Shown here: positions 19,601 to 27,763 of the stretch, piece by piece | Layout: every line of letters begins with the position of its first letter | Numbering within the stretch: position 1 is the first letter of the stretch | NCBI RefSeq assembly: GCF_000485595.1 | Contig: NW_014577078.1 | Span: 1,314,665 to 1,342,427 of the forward strand | DNA: 27,763 nt | DNA from: Priapulus caudatus | Lineage: Eukaryota; Priapulida; Priapulimorpha; Priapulimorphida; Priapulidae | Direction: 5' to 3' | Program-made: the position numbers and the translations under genes | The notes under the pieces: generated by a model | Databases searched by the model: none | What the model was told of the DNA's origin: nothing | The model's input: the letters and a program-made list of their open reading frames with translations, nothing else

Positions 19601-19801
19601 AAACAAATATTATTTGTTTCTTACACCTGATACATTTATATGTACACAAGCGGTAAGCGCGGCTCGATAGACAACATGGATTTGCCGCAACTTTTTCTCT
19701 CTTACGGGGCTATTGACGTCACGCAGCGTGCGTGCGTTACGGTGCCGGGCGATAATAGTCGGACGGCCGTGTTGCGATCTCTCGGAGCCAGCACTCTTCA
19801 T
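11206..19801 (-). CDS. Animal GH3-family acyl-adenylate-forming enzyme, membrane-anchored
   Basis: Fourteen exons join in phase to 664 residues; thirteen (19196 down to 11206) are firm. GH3 enzymes activate a carboxylic acid with ATP and transfer the acyl group to an amino acid; plant members conjugate jasmonate and auxin, while animal members (vertebrate GHDC and relatives) have no agreed substrate. Seen here: motif I TSSTSSGFSK (191-200), motif II YGSTE (417-421), the FFEFIPIE strand (447-454), motif III YRFRIGD (486-492), GQLLSVHGEKTSE (513-525), and NQLKVPRAL near the end with Lys644 at the expected catalytic-loop position. TPGTFEAF (621-628) matches the family's C-terminal domain. Residues about 60-73 and 88-104 are hydrophobic and likely membrane segments, ahead of the catalytic domain, which begins near 120. 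The length is close to the 570-610 of plant GH3 plus this N-terminal extension. It converges on progranulin. The poly(A) signal is 206 bases past the stop. Confidence 0.93.
11459..11510. repeat. CA-rich microsatellite in GH3 intron
   Basis: Imperfect CACACA/ACAA run 110 bases inside the last intron. No coding meaning. Confidence 0.85.
11895..12090. repeat. AT dinucleotide-rich palindromic tract in GH3 intron
   Basis: Nearly pure A/T with repeated TATATAGTATATA in both orientations. It is flanked by near-direct repeats AGTTGCCCATATATAGTATA (about 11902) and AGTTGCCATATGATAGTATA (about 12068). It may be a degraded AT-rich MITE or a simple repeat. Confidence 0.7.
12367..12520. repeat. TTCGCGAA-rich palindromic element beside a GH3 exon
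   Basis: GAGGTGGTTTAATTTTCGCG (from 12366) and, inverted, CCGCGAAATTAACCACTCG (about 12468-12486) form the arms. Further TTCGCGAA words occur at about 12390 and 12507. It ends within 20 bases of the exon at 12537. It is probably a short non-autonomous repeat family. Confidence 0.6.
12537..12611 (-). CDS. GH3 exon: LDDNLQLETYPYASFRRKDA
   Basis: Residues 592-616, phase 0 on both sides. YASFRRK and IGPMK match the GH3 segment just before the PGTF motif. Acceptor ATTAACAG, donor GTAAAC. Confidence 0.92.
12976..13076 (-). CDS. GH3 exon: HVAPYYIVFIEL strand
   Basis: Residues 558 (split) to 591. PYYIVFIEL corresponds to the HY.L..EL strand of GH3 proteins. Acceptor TGTTTTCAG, donor GTAACT. It starts in phase 1 and ends in phase 0. 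Confidence 0.92.
13370..13509 (-). CDS. GH3 exon: GQLLSVHGEKTSE segment
   Basis: Residues 511 (split) to 557 plus one base. The acceptor at GCGTAG restores FKYR-TGQLLSV in phase. The open frame continues upstream of it (to 13562), but those residues would break the family pattern. The donor is GTGGAC, weak but the only site that keeps the phase to the next exon. Confidence 0.9.
14294..14421 (-). CDS. GH3 exon: motif III YRFRIGD
   Basis: Residues 469-510 plus two bases. GEKYELVASTLCALYRFRIG and DVIEVVDF match the GH3 nucleotide-binding motif III region. Acceptor TATTTAG, donor GTAAGG. Confidence 0.94.
14726..14856 (-). CDS. GH3 exon: FFEFIPIE strand
   Basis: Residues 425 (split) to 468. VNLDPNRKAG, PTVAFFEFIPIE and TLFIDQ fit the family between motifs II and III. 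Acceptor CTTGCTAG, donor GTAAAT. Confidence 0.93.
15344..15557 (-). CDS. GH3 exon: motif II YGSTE
   Basis: Residues 354-424 plus one base. PDPMRADEIEREIKKGFDGI, LWPSLSV and YGSTEAMVG match the GH3 adenylation core. The donor is GTCTGT, non-consensus beyond GT, but it is required for the G|GA join with the next exon. Acceptor TTTTCAATAG. Confidence 0.93.
15618..15670. repeat. Long perfect-stem hairpin in GH3 intron
   Basis: ATCAGAAGTAGATAATAGGG and AAA (15618-15640) pair with the inverted copy at 15646-15670, with only a two-base insertion and a five-base loop. It may be a tiny MITE or an RNA hairpin. Confidence 0.8.
16103..16254 (-). CDS. GH3 exon: LEEKWPQLVEDIRKG helix region
   Basis: Residues 303 (split) to 353. 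GFSSMVQTFGLCLEEKWPQL and VEDIRKGSITPDLNI are typical of GH3. Acceptor TTATTACAG, donor GTAACT. Confidence 0.93.
16514..16629. repeat. CATA and CA microsatellite ending at assembly gap
   Basis: ACATACAT units, then GCACGCAC, then an uninterrupted AC run from 16572 to 16629 that stops at the N block. Its true length is unknown. Confidence 0.95.
16630..16639. other. Assembly gap (10 N)
   Basis: Ten N bases inside a GH3 intron, directly after the AC microsatellite. Probably a nominal gap size. Confidence 0.99.
16640..16706. repeat. 34-bp tandem duplication after the gap
   Basis: Two copies of a 34-bp unit beginning GGAAGAGGTTGAGGCATGAG (16640 and 16674). Because it abuts the gap, more copies may be missing. 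Confidence 0.85.
16964..16999. repeat. CGCACA hexanucleotide microsatellite
   Basis: About six units of CGCACA/CACACG, preceded by CG-rich alternating sequence at 16903-16945. A separate CA run lies at 16813-16833. Confidence 0.88.
17025..17132 (-). CDS. GH3 exon: TPLEAMDI and YLHLLFALKDKH
   Basis: Residues 267 (split) to 302 plus one base. The acceptor at CTACCTAG keeps phase with the previous exon and gives YVDLYLRTTTTPLEA. A nearer AG at 17117-17118 would shift the frame. LHLLFALKDKH is a strong GH3 match. Donor GTAAGT. Confidence 0.92.
17325..17478 (-). CDS. GH3 exon: SLGRSIRLFIMPRFRYTEAG
   Basis: Residues 216-266 plus one base. FPPIRSLGRS and PRFRYTEAGIVMGP match the GH3 core after motif I. 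Acceptor CGTTGTAG, donor GTAAGT. Confidence 0.93.
17748..17894 (-). CDS. GH3 exon: motif I TSSTSSGFSK
   Basis: Residues 167-215, phase 0 at both ends. FGVTSSTSSGFSKVLP is the phosphate-binding loop of the adenylating domain with its lysine kept. Acceptor ATACACACAG, donor GTAAGT. Confidence 0.93.
18510..18641 (-). CDS. GH3 exon: start of catalytic domain
   Basis: Residues 123-166, phase 0 at both ends. LRNILKKRSQTEWGKNHNF and LTTYPDYK match the conserved start of the GH3 domain. Acceptor CGTTCATACAG, donor GTACGA. Confidence 0.93.
19006..19196 (-). CDS. GH3 exon: two membrane segments
   Basis: Residues 59 (split) to 122. LWGIIFSVLAAMAF and WLSAITQYSFIVVSMCMG are hydrophobic, separated by a polar SRMSPASEAHT loop. 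They are followed by QFAKRRLDQDSIRTKEVQ, like the helix that precedes the catalytic domain in animal GH3 proteins. Acceptor ATACGTACAG, donor GTGCGC. If the tentative exon upstream is wrong, translation begins elsewhere. Confidence 0.82.
19627..19801 (-). CDS. Tentative first exon of GH3
   Basis: The ATG at 19801 opens 58 codons (MKSAGSERSQ to ACVHINVS) and one base, ending at TCAG|GTGTAA. This phase fits the next exon and extends its hydrophobic stretch. Residues 1-42 are basic and polar with no family resemblance that I recognise, so this rests on phase and position only. A different first exon is quite possible. Confidence 0.35.
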
Positions 19802-19978
19802 GTCGGTGACTGGCAGTGGCAGTATGGATGAGTTTATATAATTGCCTCGTGGATTCTTCGAACGCGTTCAAATGAACTGAGGCGAAAAATTCTCGTTCCG
19901 CTCGTTTACGCTTCAGCCACAGCAATTATTCGAGTGCCGCCCTCCCTCATCTCAACCACCACAGCCGACCATGTAGTC

Positions 19979-20099
19979 AGAGAGAGAGAGAGAGAGAGAG
20001 AAGAGAGAGCGAGAGAGAGAAGCAGAGAGAGAGATGAGAGAAGAGAGAAGAGTAGAGAGAGAGAGCGTGTACTGAGGAGAGAGAGGAGAGAGGAGAGAA

Positions 20100-20139
<40 letters not shown>

Positions 20140-20168
20140 GGTGGGGGGGGGGGGGGGGGGGGGGAAGT

Positions 20169-20215
<47 letters not shown>

Positions 20216-20460
20216 GAGAGAGAGAGAGAGAGAAAGAAGAAGAGAGAGACAGGAGAGAGAGAGAGATAAGAGAGAGAGAGAGAGAGAGAGAGATGAGAGA
20301 GAGGCGGAGAGAGAGAGAGAGGGGAGAGGGGAGCAGAGAGAGAGAGAGAGCAGCAGGGAGAAGAAGAGAGAGAGAGAGAGAAGAGAGAGCGAGAGAGAGG
20401 AGAAAGAAGAGAGAGAGAAAGAGAGAGAGAGAGGAGAGAGGAGAGAGAGGAGAGGGTGGG
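19979..20460. repeat. GA-repeat and poly-G tract upstream of GH3
   Basis: GA dinucleotide runs (19979-20100 and 20216-20460) flank about 114 bases of almost pure G (20101-20214; the longest runs are about 38 and 46 G). On the minus strand this is CT and poly-C immediately upstream of the GH3 5' end. It may act as a GAGA-type or G-quadruplex promoter element, but homopolymers of this length are also poorly assembled. All long frames here are artefacts. Confidence 0.92.
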
Positions 20461-20479
20461 GAGAGACATGTCTACATGC

Positions 20480-22084
20480 TGCGTAGCCGAGGCGAAGACG
20501 CGATAAGTGTTTACACGAACACCTCATGAAGTCATTACATACGCAGCTACATCGGAGATTAAAGAAACATTCGCTAAATTATTAACACGGCATGCTGAAG
20601 GTTCACCGCGCATAGCTTCGTTTATATAGGAACAAAACAAGTTGTGCCTGCTGTGGTGTTCCGAGTCGCAATTCTATTGTACGCACTTTCTTCGCACCTA
20701 TTTTCTGACTTTTTGGTTTTCGATGCAGAAAAAAAGTCCAATGATATTATTCAATGCGGCCAAATAATACAGATTTTTTTTTTTCAAAATAAATTAATTG
20801 TAAATTTTATGCGCAAGTTAATATGATTGCAACAACGATGTTCAGCGGAGAAGAAAAACGAAGAACAGAAATACTCAACGGAGGACTGATTAGGAAATGA
20901 GTAAAATGAACTTTATTGCGAGTGCACTGCTCTATAGGACTTGCCTATCATCACTCAAGCTCAGAACCTTGATGCTCTTATGAGTAGCGCCTGTATCTCT
21001 TGCAATTTTATTAACATGAAATCGGCTTTGAATTAATACTCGAGCTGCTCTTCTATAATCCGTAGTATAGTTCAATAGATCACATTAACCTAACTTCTCT
21101 ACAAATGGTTATCGTGACAGTGTGATGGCCGTGGACAATTATTTTACTGCGTTTCTAACACGATTAGAGAATAAATGTAGATACATGCTTTGAAATCTGC
21201 ACATCAGACCGTTTTTTGGGGAACCGTTCGGGACCTCAAATCTTTCCATAAAGAAGTTATTCAACTCATTCGCTAAGGTGATCTCTGGCGAGGTTTCTGC
21301 AACACTGGCAAAGAAACGCATTTATTTAGCTATCATCCTGGTAATATTCAAGAGTGGACGCCTCTAAAATAGAGAGAAATAAAGAGAAAACACTTATTGC
21401 ATTGCCGCAATGTATATTATTCAACGCATAAAACTACGCCTAGTATGACAATCGCTTGTCAATATCCGTCCTTGAACGAATTAAAATAATAGCAGGCGAA
21501 ATAGAAGCACGTTTAATTATGAGTGTTTAAGTGGTAAGGCGATGTCCGCCGCCATTCAGTCATTTGTGGTCTATATATTTTATTGCATATAAAAAACAAT
21601 CTATACAAATTTATTTATACTGAACATATTCACCGATATATATAGCAAACAGTGACGAGCCTCTTAGTTAGCTGTACATTCACCAAGCATCTGAGCACGA
21701 GATTCAACGGGCTTTGTGTCGACTTGTTAGATAGGTGGCCCCTCAGTACGCAACCATTAAAATAACTGCGTTAGCATTAATTACAAAACAAAACAAATGT
21801 GGAGATAGTTAGATAGTCCCGACCCAACAATAACGTTCTATGTACACCAGTTATTGTCAAAGATTAAATATATTATAGAGATAATGTCTTGTTTAATCTT
21901 CGTTTAAATTACGGTAATTAATTTGAATTAAATGTGAGGGGTACCATCAAGCAAAATACCTGCGCTGCTCACTTTTGCAATGCCGATCGAACGCTGTGCG
22001 TTTTATTGTTAGCAGCCGCAAACGGCAGTATTATTAATGTTATCAACATTAGTAACTCATATAAACGCGATCCCCAACTATAGG
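20480..22084. other. Intergenic, no gene recognised
   Basis: AT-rich sequence. A minus-strand frame at 21139-21321 contains SPEITLANELNNFFMERFE, faintly like a linker seen near LINE reverse transcriptases, but 60 residues without a catalytic motif are not enough to call it. Nothing else is supported. Confidence 0.5.
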
Positions 22085-23345
22085 TCGCGTGCAGCAGCAG
22101 TTATTCCGTGTTCTCCCCAGGCTTTTCGATATTCGTATTTCGTAGGCGACCAGTCCTGTTTCGTCGACGTGTGATTCTTCGTGTCTGTCCTTCGTGTTGT
22201 TCGACCAGTCCTACTTCGGGTAAACAATTTGCATTCACTGTTCCTCGGCTTTCGTTTAGGGCGCAAGCATCGCAGAAAGAATGTTGGTGCGTCCATATTG
22301 TTATTGCGAGAACTTCACAGTAAGATTTTTGAAGAGATTTCACCGAGTTAGTATTATAGAAACCACAATACAATTAGAAAGAGAATAAAATAAAAATAGA
22401 AGAGAATTAAATTAGAATAAGGATCACGCAATAAGATAATAGTAAAGCACACTCAAGTACATTAGAAACCGTACGCAATTTGTATTACAATTATTACGGC
22501 ATTGGCTTGCGGCCAACGCTAAACTAAGATAAATTGAGAATATTATCGGCTATAGTATGTTGGAACGTAACATGCCGTACGAACAGCGCTATGCACGGTT
22601 TTAGAGGATATGCGATTTTTTTTGCTTAATAAATTTGTGGAATTAAGACACAATGTATAGTTCTACATAAAAAATTCAAAAGGATTCATGATATGACGCT
22701 TGATGTGCTTCATAGTATACGGCCTTGATGTGTATGAATGAAATATAAGGCGTTCTTTCCTCGTCTGGGCCTCCCATGAATTCATCGTGCATCACTTTCC
22801 TTTTCTTGCGTACCAATGTCTCCTCATCTATCGCCTTTACCTTCCAGCATTTCTTCAGCCTCATAGTCAGCTCCTTAACTCCTTTGTTCCTTTTATCTCC
22901 TCCTAAGCTCTCCATGCTCATTACATCATCTCTATTTTCTCTTCTGCTATCACTTATCTCTTCTCTTCCGACTCATTTTGTCCCGCTTACCTCTCCAGAC
23001 TCCTCTATAACTCAGTCAATGCCACAGTAACCTATCGGCTTAAGCATTGGAGGAACCACTCAAAACAACGGCGAAATTTCTTGGCGTATAATGCTGACTC
23101 GTTCGGTAAAGGTTACTGACGTTCCGTATTGTGTACCGTACAGCACTGCAACCATTTCAAACACAAGCATAATAATATTAACTCTGAAGTGGTTCTGTGA
23201 GAAGTAAGAAGTTGAAGTGAACAGCTGTTATTTACTTACGGAGCTCCACGGTTCTGTTTAGGCGTTTCCAACTCGGCATGATAGAAGACGCGATACGAGT
23301 GTGGGACAGTCCGGAAACGAACACTGTCTTTGTTAGTCGGTGACA
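22085..23345. repeat. Tandem duplicate block, copy A (about 1.25 kb)
   Basis: Shares ordered anchors with the next block: GCATTCACTGTTC (22231 and 23494), GAGAATAAAATAAA (22381 and 23636), ATTAGAAACCGTACG (22461 and 23713), GAATATTATCGGCTA (22538 and 23783), CGCCTTTACCTTCC (22832 and 24058). Offsets drift from about 1263 to 1226 because of many small indels. No shared conserved reading frame is evident. Confidence 0.82.
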
Positions 23346-24610
23346 GACTTAGCTTGGCGGCTTGCAGTTATCACAGTAGTAACTCAAACGTGTCCCCACT
23401 GTAGCGCTGCAGCGCGTTATTCGTGTTCCGGAACTTATTCGATTTTTAGGCGCTTAGTTGTTGTCGACCAGTCTTTCTTCGCGGTAACAAATTTGCATTC
23501 ACTGTTCACCGGCTTCGTTAGGGCGCATGTCATCGCCAGCAAGATGGGTGTACGTATCCATATTGGTTATCTGCCGAATAATTGGGGTAAGAGAATTTCA
23601 CAGTAGTATATAGAAACACAATACAATTTATGAAAGAGAATAAAATAAATAGAAAGGAATAAATAGAAGGACAACGTCTCAATACACGACATAGAAATGC
23701 ACAACACAAGTAATTAGAAACCGTACGAGAATTTGTAATTCATTATACGATTTGGTTTGCGGGCAACGAAAATAATAATTAAGAATATTATCGGCTAGTG
23801 TTTGTTGACTACATGCCACGTGACAAAGCGCTAGCACGTTTAAGAGGTATGGATTTTTTAATGTTATAAAAAAAATGCTGGAAATTAAACACATCTATAT
23901 GCTACAAATAAAAATTCAAAAGAGTTCATATACGCCTTGAGTGTGTTAACATGTTGATGACATTGAACTATTAAGCGTTCCTTCTCTCGTCGTTGCATTC
24001 TCATGCATTCACGGCATCACTCCTTTCTTGCGTATCCATTGTCTCGTCAATATATACGCCTTTACCTTCCCCCACTTATCTATCAGCCTCTATTAGCTCC
24101 TTAATGCATTTGTCCTTTTTCTCCCTCCCTAAAGTCTCCCTCTCATTACATTCATTTCTCTTTTTCTCTCTGCGCTCATTATTCCTCTCTCGCATCATTT
24201 GTCGCTTACTCTTCAGAGCTCTTCAGTATAACTCACCAATCGCCACTAGACCTTCGCTTAACATTGCGAGAAACCATCAAAAAACAACCGGCACCAGAAA
24301 ACTATGTGCGTATAGCTGATCCGTCTAGCTAAAACGGTCACTGACCTTTCGTATGCTGTACGCTACCTACATGCCACACATTCCAACACGCAACACTCAA
24401 TACCATATAACTCCAACTGACAGTGTGATCTGTGAGCAAGTAGAGTAGAGGTGAGAAGTATGAAGTGTTCACTTACTACGATGCGCACGGCTTATTTCTA
24501 GGACTTTCAAAACTCGCAATGATTAAAAGACGCTGCAGTTTGGACAGACTCGCAAACGAACTACTGTTTGTAGTCGGGAACAGGTTAGGCTTGCGTAGTC
24601 AGGATGCAAC
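23346..24610. repeat. Tandem duplicate block, copy B (about 1.25 kb)
   Basis: Second, head-to-tail copy of the block at 22085-23345. It ends after the CGAACTACTGTTTGTAGTCGG segment that matches the end of copy A (CGAACACTGTCTTTGTTAGTCGG, with gaps). The two copies differ chiefly by one- to few-base insertions and deletions. Confidence 0.82.
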
Positions 24611-24779
24611 GGGTGCTGGGGTAGTCGTTCGGCTGTATCTTGACATATCGCCAAATCTGACGGCGGAAAAAGTAGAGACAGAATATAAGTATACGCTATA
24701 GAGTATATATCGCTGTGTAGATATAACTGCTGAAAGCTACAAACGACGAAAACGACTGCACATACAGGCGAACGCACTT

Positions 24780-24905
24780 ATTACATTGTCTGAGCCACGC
24801 ACGCACCCGGCGCCACGCCACGCACACACACGCGCGCACAGCACACAGACACACACGCACGCGCGTACACACGACACTCACACGCACGCACGCACCGCCT
24901 CACGC
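24780..24905. repeat. CGCA/CACA microsatellite before GC block
   Basis: Alternating CACGCACG, CACACA and CGCGCGCACA motifs, grading directly into the GC-rich block. Confidence 0.88.
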
Positions 24906-24939
24906 ACATGCCACGCAACTTAATTCGGGGCGATCGTCA

Positions 24940-25880
24940 TCGGGACCCGCGGCGGCCTGCTCTCGCGCGGCGCCGGGGGTCGGGGGCCCTCCCCCCCCGT
25001 GGGGGTGGGCCTGGACCGGAGGCCGGGGCCCCCCCTTCGCCACCGCGCGCACGCCTGAATCCATTCCTCTCCCATCGCGCTCCCCCCCTTCCGCGCACCA
25101 CCCACCCTCACCCCCGGCTCCCCCCTCCCCCCAGGGCCTCCCCCCGTACCGGCCGCGCGCATAGCTCGACTGGCCTTGCCGCGGTCGCTGCTGGGGCTGC
25201 GGCCGAGCGCCGGGGGCACCGGCGGGCGGGCGTGGGCGGGGGGAATGCCCAGGGGGGGGCTGAGCCCGCCCACACTGCCCGGCGGCCTCCACGCACCGTA
25301 CACAGCCGCCCCCCCACCCCCCCCCCCCCCCCCCTCTCCCAGCCGTCGGCGCGGCCCCGGCGGGGCAGCTCGCGGCGCCCACCGCCACCCCCCCCGCTGG
25401 ATCGCGTATACGGGCCAACATCCCACGGGGGGCGTGCCCGGCCGATTGGTCACGACGCCCCCCTCACCCCCCACAGCTCCCCACACCTCCCCACTCCCCC
25501 GGGGGGGGGGCGGCCGGGGGCGGGGCGGCGTCGCCGACGGGGGTGGGGGCTCGCGCTCCACACCGCGCCAGCCGCCGGGCCCCTCCGGCCGGGCCGGCGG
25601 CTATGTGGCCCGATGGGGTTGTGGGGGTGGTGGGAGGGGGGGGGGGGGGGGTGGGGGTGGGGGCCGGGGGCGGGCGGCCCGCCCCCGAGCCCGATCCGCG
25701 GCCCGCCCCCCGCCCCGCGGGGCCGCGAGCCGCCCCCCCCCGCCCCCCCGGGGCCCGTCCGGCCGCGCAGGCCGCCGGGCGGCCCGCGTTCTTCCCCTTC
25801 GCGCCGGCCGCGCGCCCCCGGCCCCCGCCTCCGCTTCCGCGCGGGCCCCCCCGCGGCCGGCGGAGTCCCCAGCCCCCCGA
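24940..25880. other. Extremely GC-rich block with abrupt edges
   Basis: About 940 bp made almost wholly of G and C, with long C and G homopolymers, set in AT-rich DNA. The right edge is sharp near 25880 (CCCCCCGAATTGTTCATCGG). Overlapping frames stay open on both strands because stop codons need A and T; they are rich in Pro, Gly, Arg and Ala with no domain. It could be a CpG island, a GC-rich satellite, foreign sequence or misassembly. I do not recognise rRNA within it. Confidence 0.8.
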
Positions 25881-27763
25881 ATTGTTCATCGGCTTTTGTC
25901 AATTATTTCCTTAATACGAGCCTTTGCATACTGTGAGGATGCATTTATTATTGAAGAAGTTGACTTCAACGCGTCCAATAGTGTTCGTCAGTGACATTTG
26001 CGGTGACATTACTGTGCTAGTAATACCAAAGACTTGAAAATGGTACAACACTGTTCTCGTGCTTAGTATTTCAGCGATAAAAAGAAGATAGAGTTGGTGG
26101 AAACGGTGACCAAAATATAAGAGAGCGCTGTATGCCTGCCTGCTGGCACCCGCCAGTTGAAAAACCTGTGAATCTTTCACTAGCCCCACTAAGCCAGTAT
26201 CAGCTAGGGCACCCGAAAAAATTATATTATTTACTGTGATAGTCCGGAAACCAACACAGGTAAATTCCCTAGATTTTATAGTTAAAGCTGGTAGAACTCA
26301 AGAATACACAATAAGTTCAGAAATAATGCCCAACAATAATATTTAATCAAAGATAATCAATTATTTCAATCGCAAGCGTTTCTCTCCCCCAACGAATTTC
26401 CAAGAGTTTTCTGCCCCTTCTACAACAATTAAATCACTATAGCCGCCACAATACTCGCACCGGTAGATCATGCTATCTACTCTCTAACTCGCTAAACTCG
26501 TCTATTATCTCTCCTCCTGAAAATCGCACATCGCGCCTCGCGCCTTTTAGTCATGGCTGGCCCGCATCTGCTTCCTTCACATGACGTAGTTTTCCCATCA
26601 TCATCGGCGAATTCCAGGTAACAAAGCTCCCAACGTCCGTTCGCTCTTTCGCTCCTCGGCTAAATACTATTGCCGGAGTTTGTCTAAATGAGGCAAAATA
26701 GCTCCACTCTCTATGGCCGGGTTATTCTTGACAGATGCGTCAGTTGCCAACTGGCACAGAAACGTATGCGGTTCAACACGTACGCTAGACTCTTAATGTA
26801 GAGATCGTTCATCATATACAGCTCCGCCTCTCGTGTTACTCCGCGGGCTCCTGCATCCCATCTCGCCTACTATCCAGCGAAGCGCCGCACTATGCCCATC
26901 CAGCGCCCCTGGCTCACTACTGCACGCTGACACCTGATGACCGTTCTGTGTCACGCTGCCTGGCCACGACTGCTTACAATCTGAAGTAGTTCGGACGCTC
27001 ACAGCGATTAATAATCAGAAGTGGAATAATAACGTAGGATTTTTCTCTAATTATAGATCGGATACATAGCATCTCAGGTCCGTATATCTCTGCCAGTATT
27101 CAGCGTGGTGAGTATAGATCCCGTGGAAAGATGCACGCGCGCCCGAGTATGTCGTCCGCCGCGCCTGGTTTCTTCCACCAAATCACCAGCAACACGCTAT
27201 CGTCTAACCATGACTTTGGCTGTCGTTACAGTGACTAGCACGCTCTTGTGATATCATGGGAAAGCGTATAATGACTTATATTTGCTCATTAATACGCTCC
27301 TGGTGATATGTATATAGCCACGACAGGACCGTACGGTACGATGATTACAAAAGTACACGTTATAGTCGATAAAAACCATGCCCAGAGTCCATGCCCAACA
27401 TTCTTGCTTTTCTCTTTGAGCAACACATTAAAATCAGGAGTAAGATAATAGAAGAAATGTTTTATAGTTGGATAGTTTAAACAAACCGATAAATGTCCTC
27501 TATGTACCACGAGCCTTTTGTAGATATACATCACGTATATACGATATACTACGCTAATATAAAATAAAATAAACAAATAGCACAAAAACCAATACTATAG
27601 TTGAAGTGAGTTGGTTTGTTTGTTCCTCCCGCATTTTGTGATGATTAACAACCATATACGTGTTCCCATAGAGCCCATGAGGCGAAAGGTAGGGTTGGAA
27701 TTATGAAGACTACATGAACAACGGGATCTATATAAGGTGTATGATATCAAGAGCGTATTAATT
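25881..27763. other. Intergenic, no gene recognised
   Basis: Ordinary AT-rich sequence, with a more GC-balanced stretch at about 26500-27000. Frames such as 26793-27002 and 27289-27585 on the minus strand have no recognisable domain and no supporting splice sites. The motif AGTCCGGAAACCAACAC at about 26241 resembles AGTCCGGAAACGAACAC at about 23309 in duplicate copy A, perhaps a shared repeat fragment. Confidence 0.5.

Noticed and set aside
19906-20527. Ser/Leu/Pro and Arg/Glu frames of 90-191 codons
   Set aside because: Translation of GA dinucleotide and poly-G runs, open on both strands and in several frames.
21139-21321. Possible LINE fragment (SPEITLANELNNFFMERFE)
   Set aside because: Only a loose resemblance, with no reverse transcriptase or endonuclease motif nearby.
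24908-25994. Long overlapping frames on both strands (up to 342 codons)
   Set aside because: They are open because the block is almost free of A and T and so lacks stop codons. The products are Pro/Gly/Arg/Ala-rich with no domain and equal openness on the opposite strand.

Overview
The window looks like nuclear DNA of a non-vertebrate animal, most likely a marine invertebrate; I cannot fix the phylum. The genes are intron-rich with GT-AG introns, CpG is not visibly depleted, and the intergenic space is AT-rich and full of simple repeats, satellites and small palindromic transposons. Two protein-coding genes can be built exon by exon with every reading phase agreeing. They converge tail to tail.

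Gene 1 (+ strand, 3722-7348, six exons) encodes a secreted progranulin of 583 residues: a signal peptide and six complete 12-cysteine granulin modules. Modules 3-5 lie together in one intron-free exon, while modules 1, 2 and 6 are each split by an intron.

Gene 2 (- strand, 19801 or 19196 down to 11206, thirteen well-supported exons plus one tentative first exon) encodes a GH3-family acyl-adenylate-forming enzyme of about 664 residues. This is the family of plant auxin and jasmonate amido synthetases. All three nucleotide-binding motifs and the C-terminal lysine region are present, so it is predicted to be active. It adds an animal-type N-terminus with two hydrophobic segments, which suggests a membrane-anchored enzyme. 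The nature of its substrate cannot be read from the sequence.

Layout. 1-2120: microsatellite, a 518-bp TIR element, a 97-bp MITE with a 9-bp target-site duplication, and a near-perfect foldback with arms of about 300 bp inside a second inverted repeat. 3008-3163: 26-bp tandem repeat upstream of progranulin. 3722-7348: progranulin, with a GAGTCC-rich repeat in intron 4. 8515-10792: a 2.28-kb non-autonomous DNA transposon with inverted ends of about 67 bp, flanked by TACACAGT and filled with 21-bp satellites. 10793-11010: degenerate repeat holding the GH3 poly(A) signal. 11206-19801: GH3 gene, with an assembly gap in one intron. 19979-20460: GA and poly-G tract just upstream of GH3. 22085-24610: two diverged tandem copies of a block of about 1.25 kb. 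24940-25880: an abrupt, extremely GC-rich block. 25881-27763: no gene recognised.

No tRNA, rRNA, CRISPR array or autonomous transposase was found. Several low-complexity and homopolymer stretches, the N gap and the indel-rich duplicate make local assembly error a real concern from about 16.5 kb onward.
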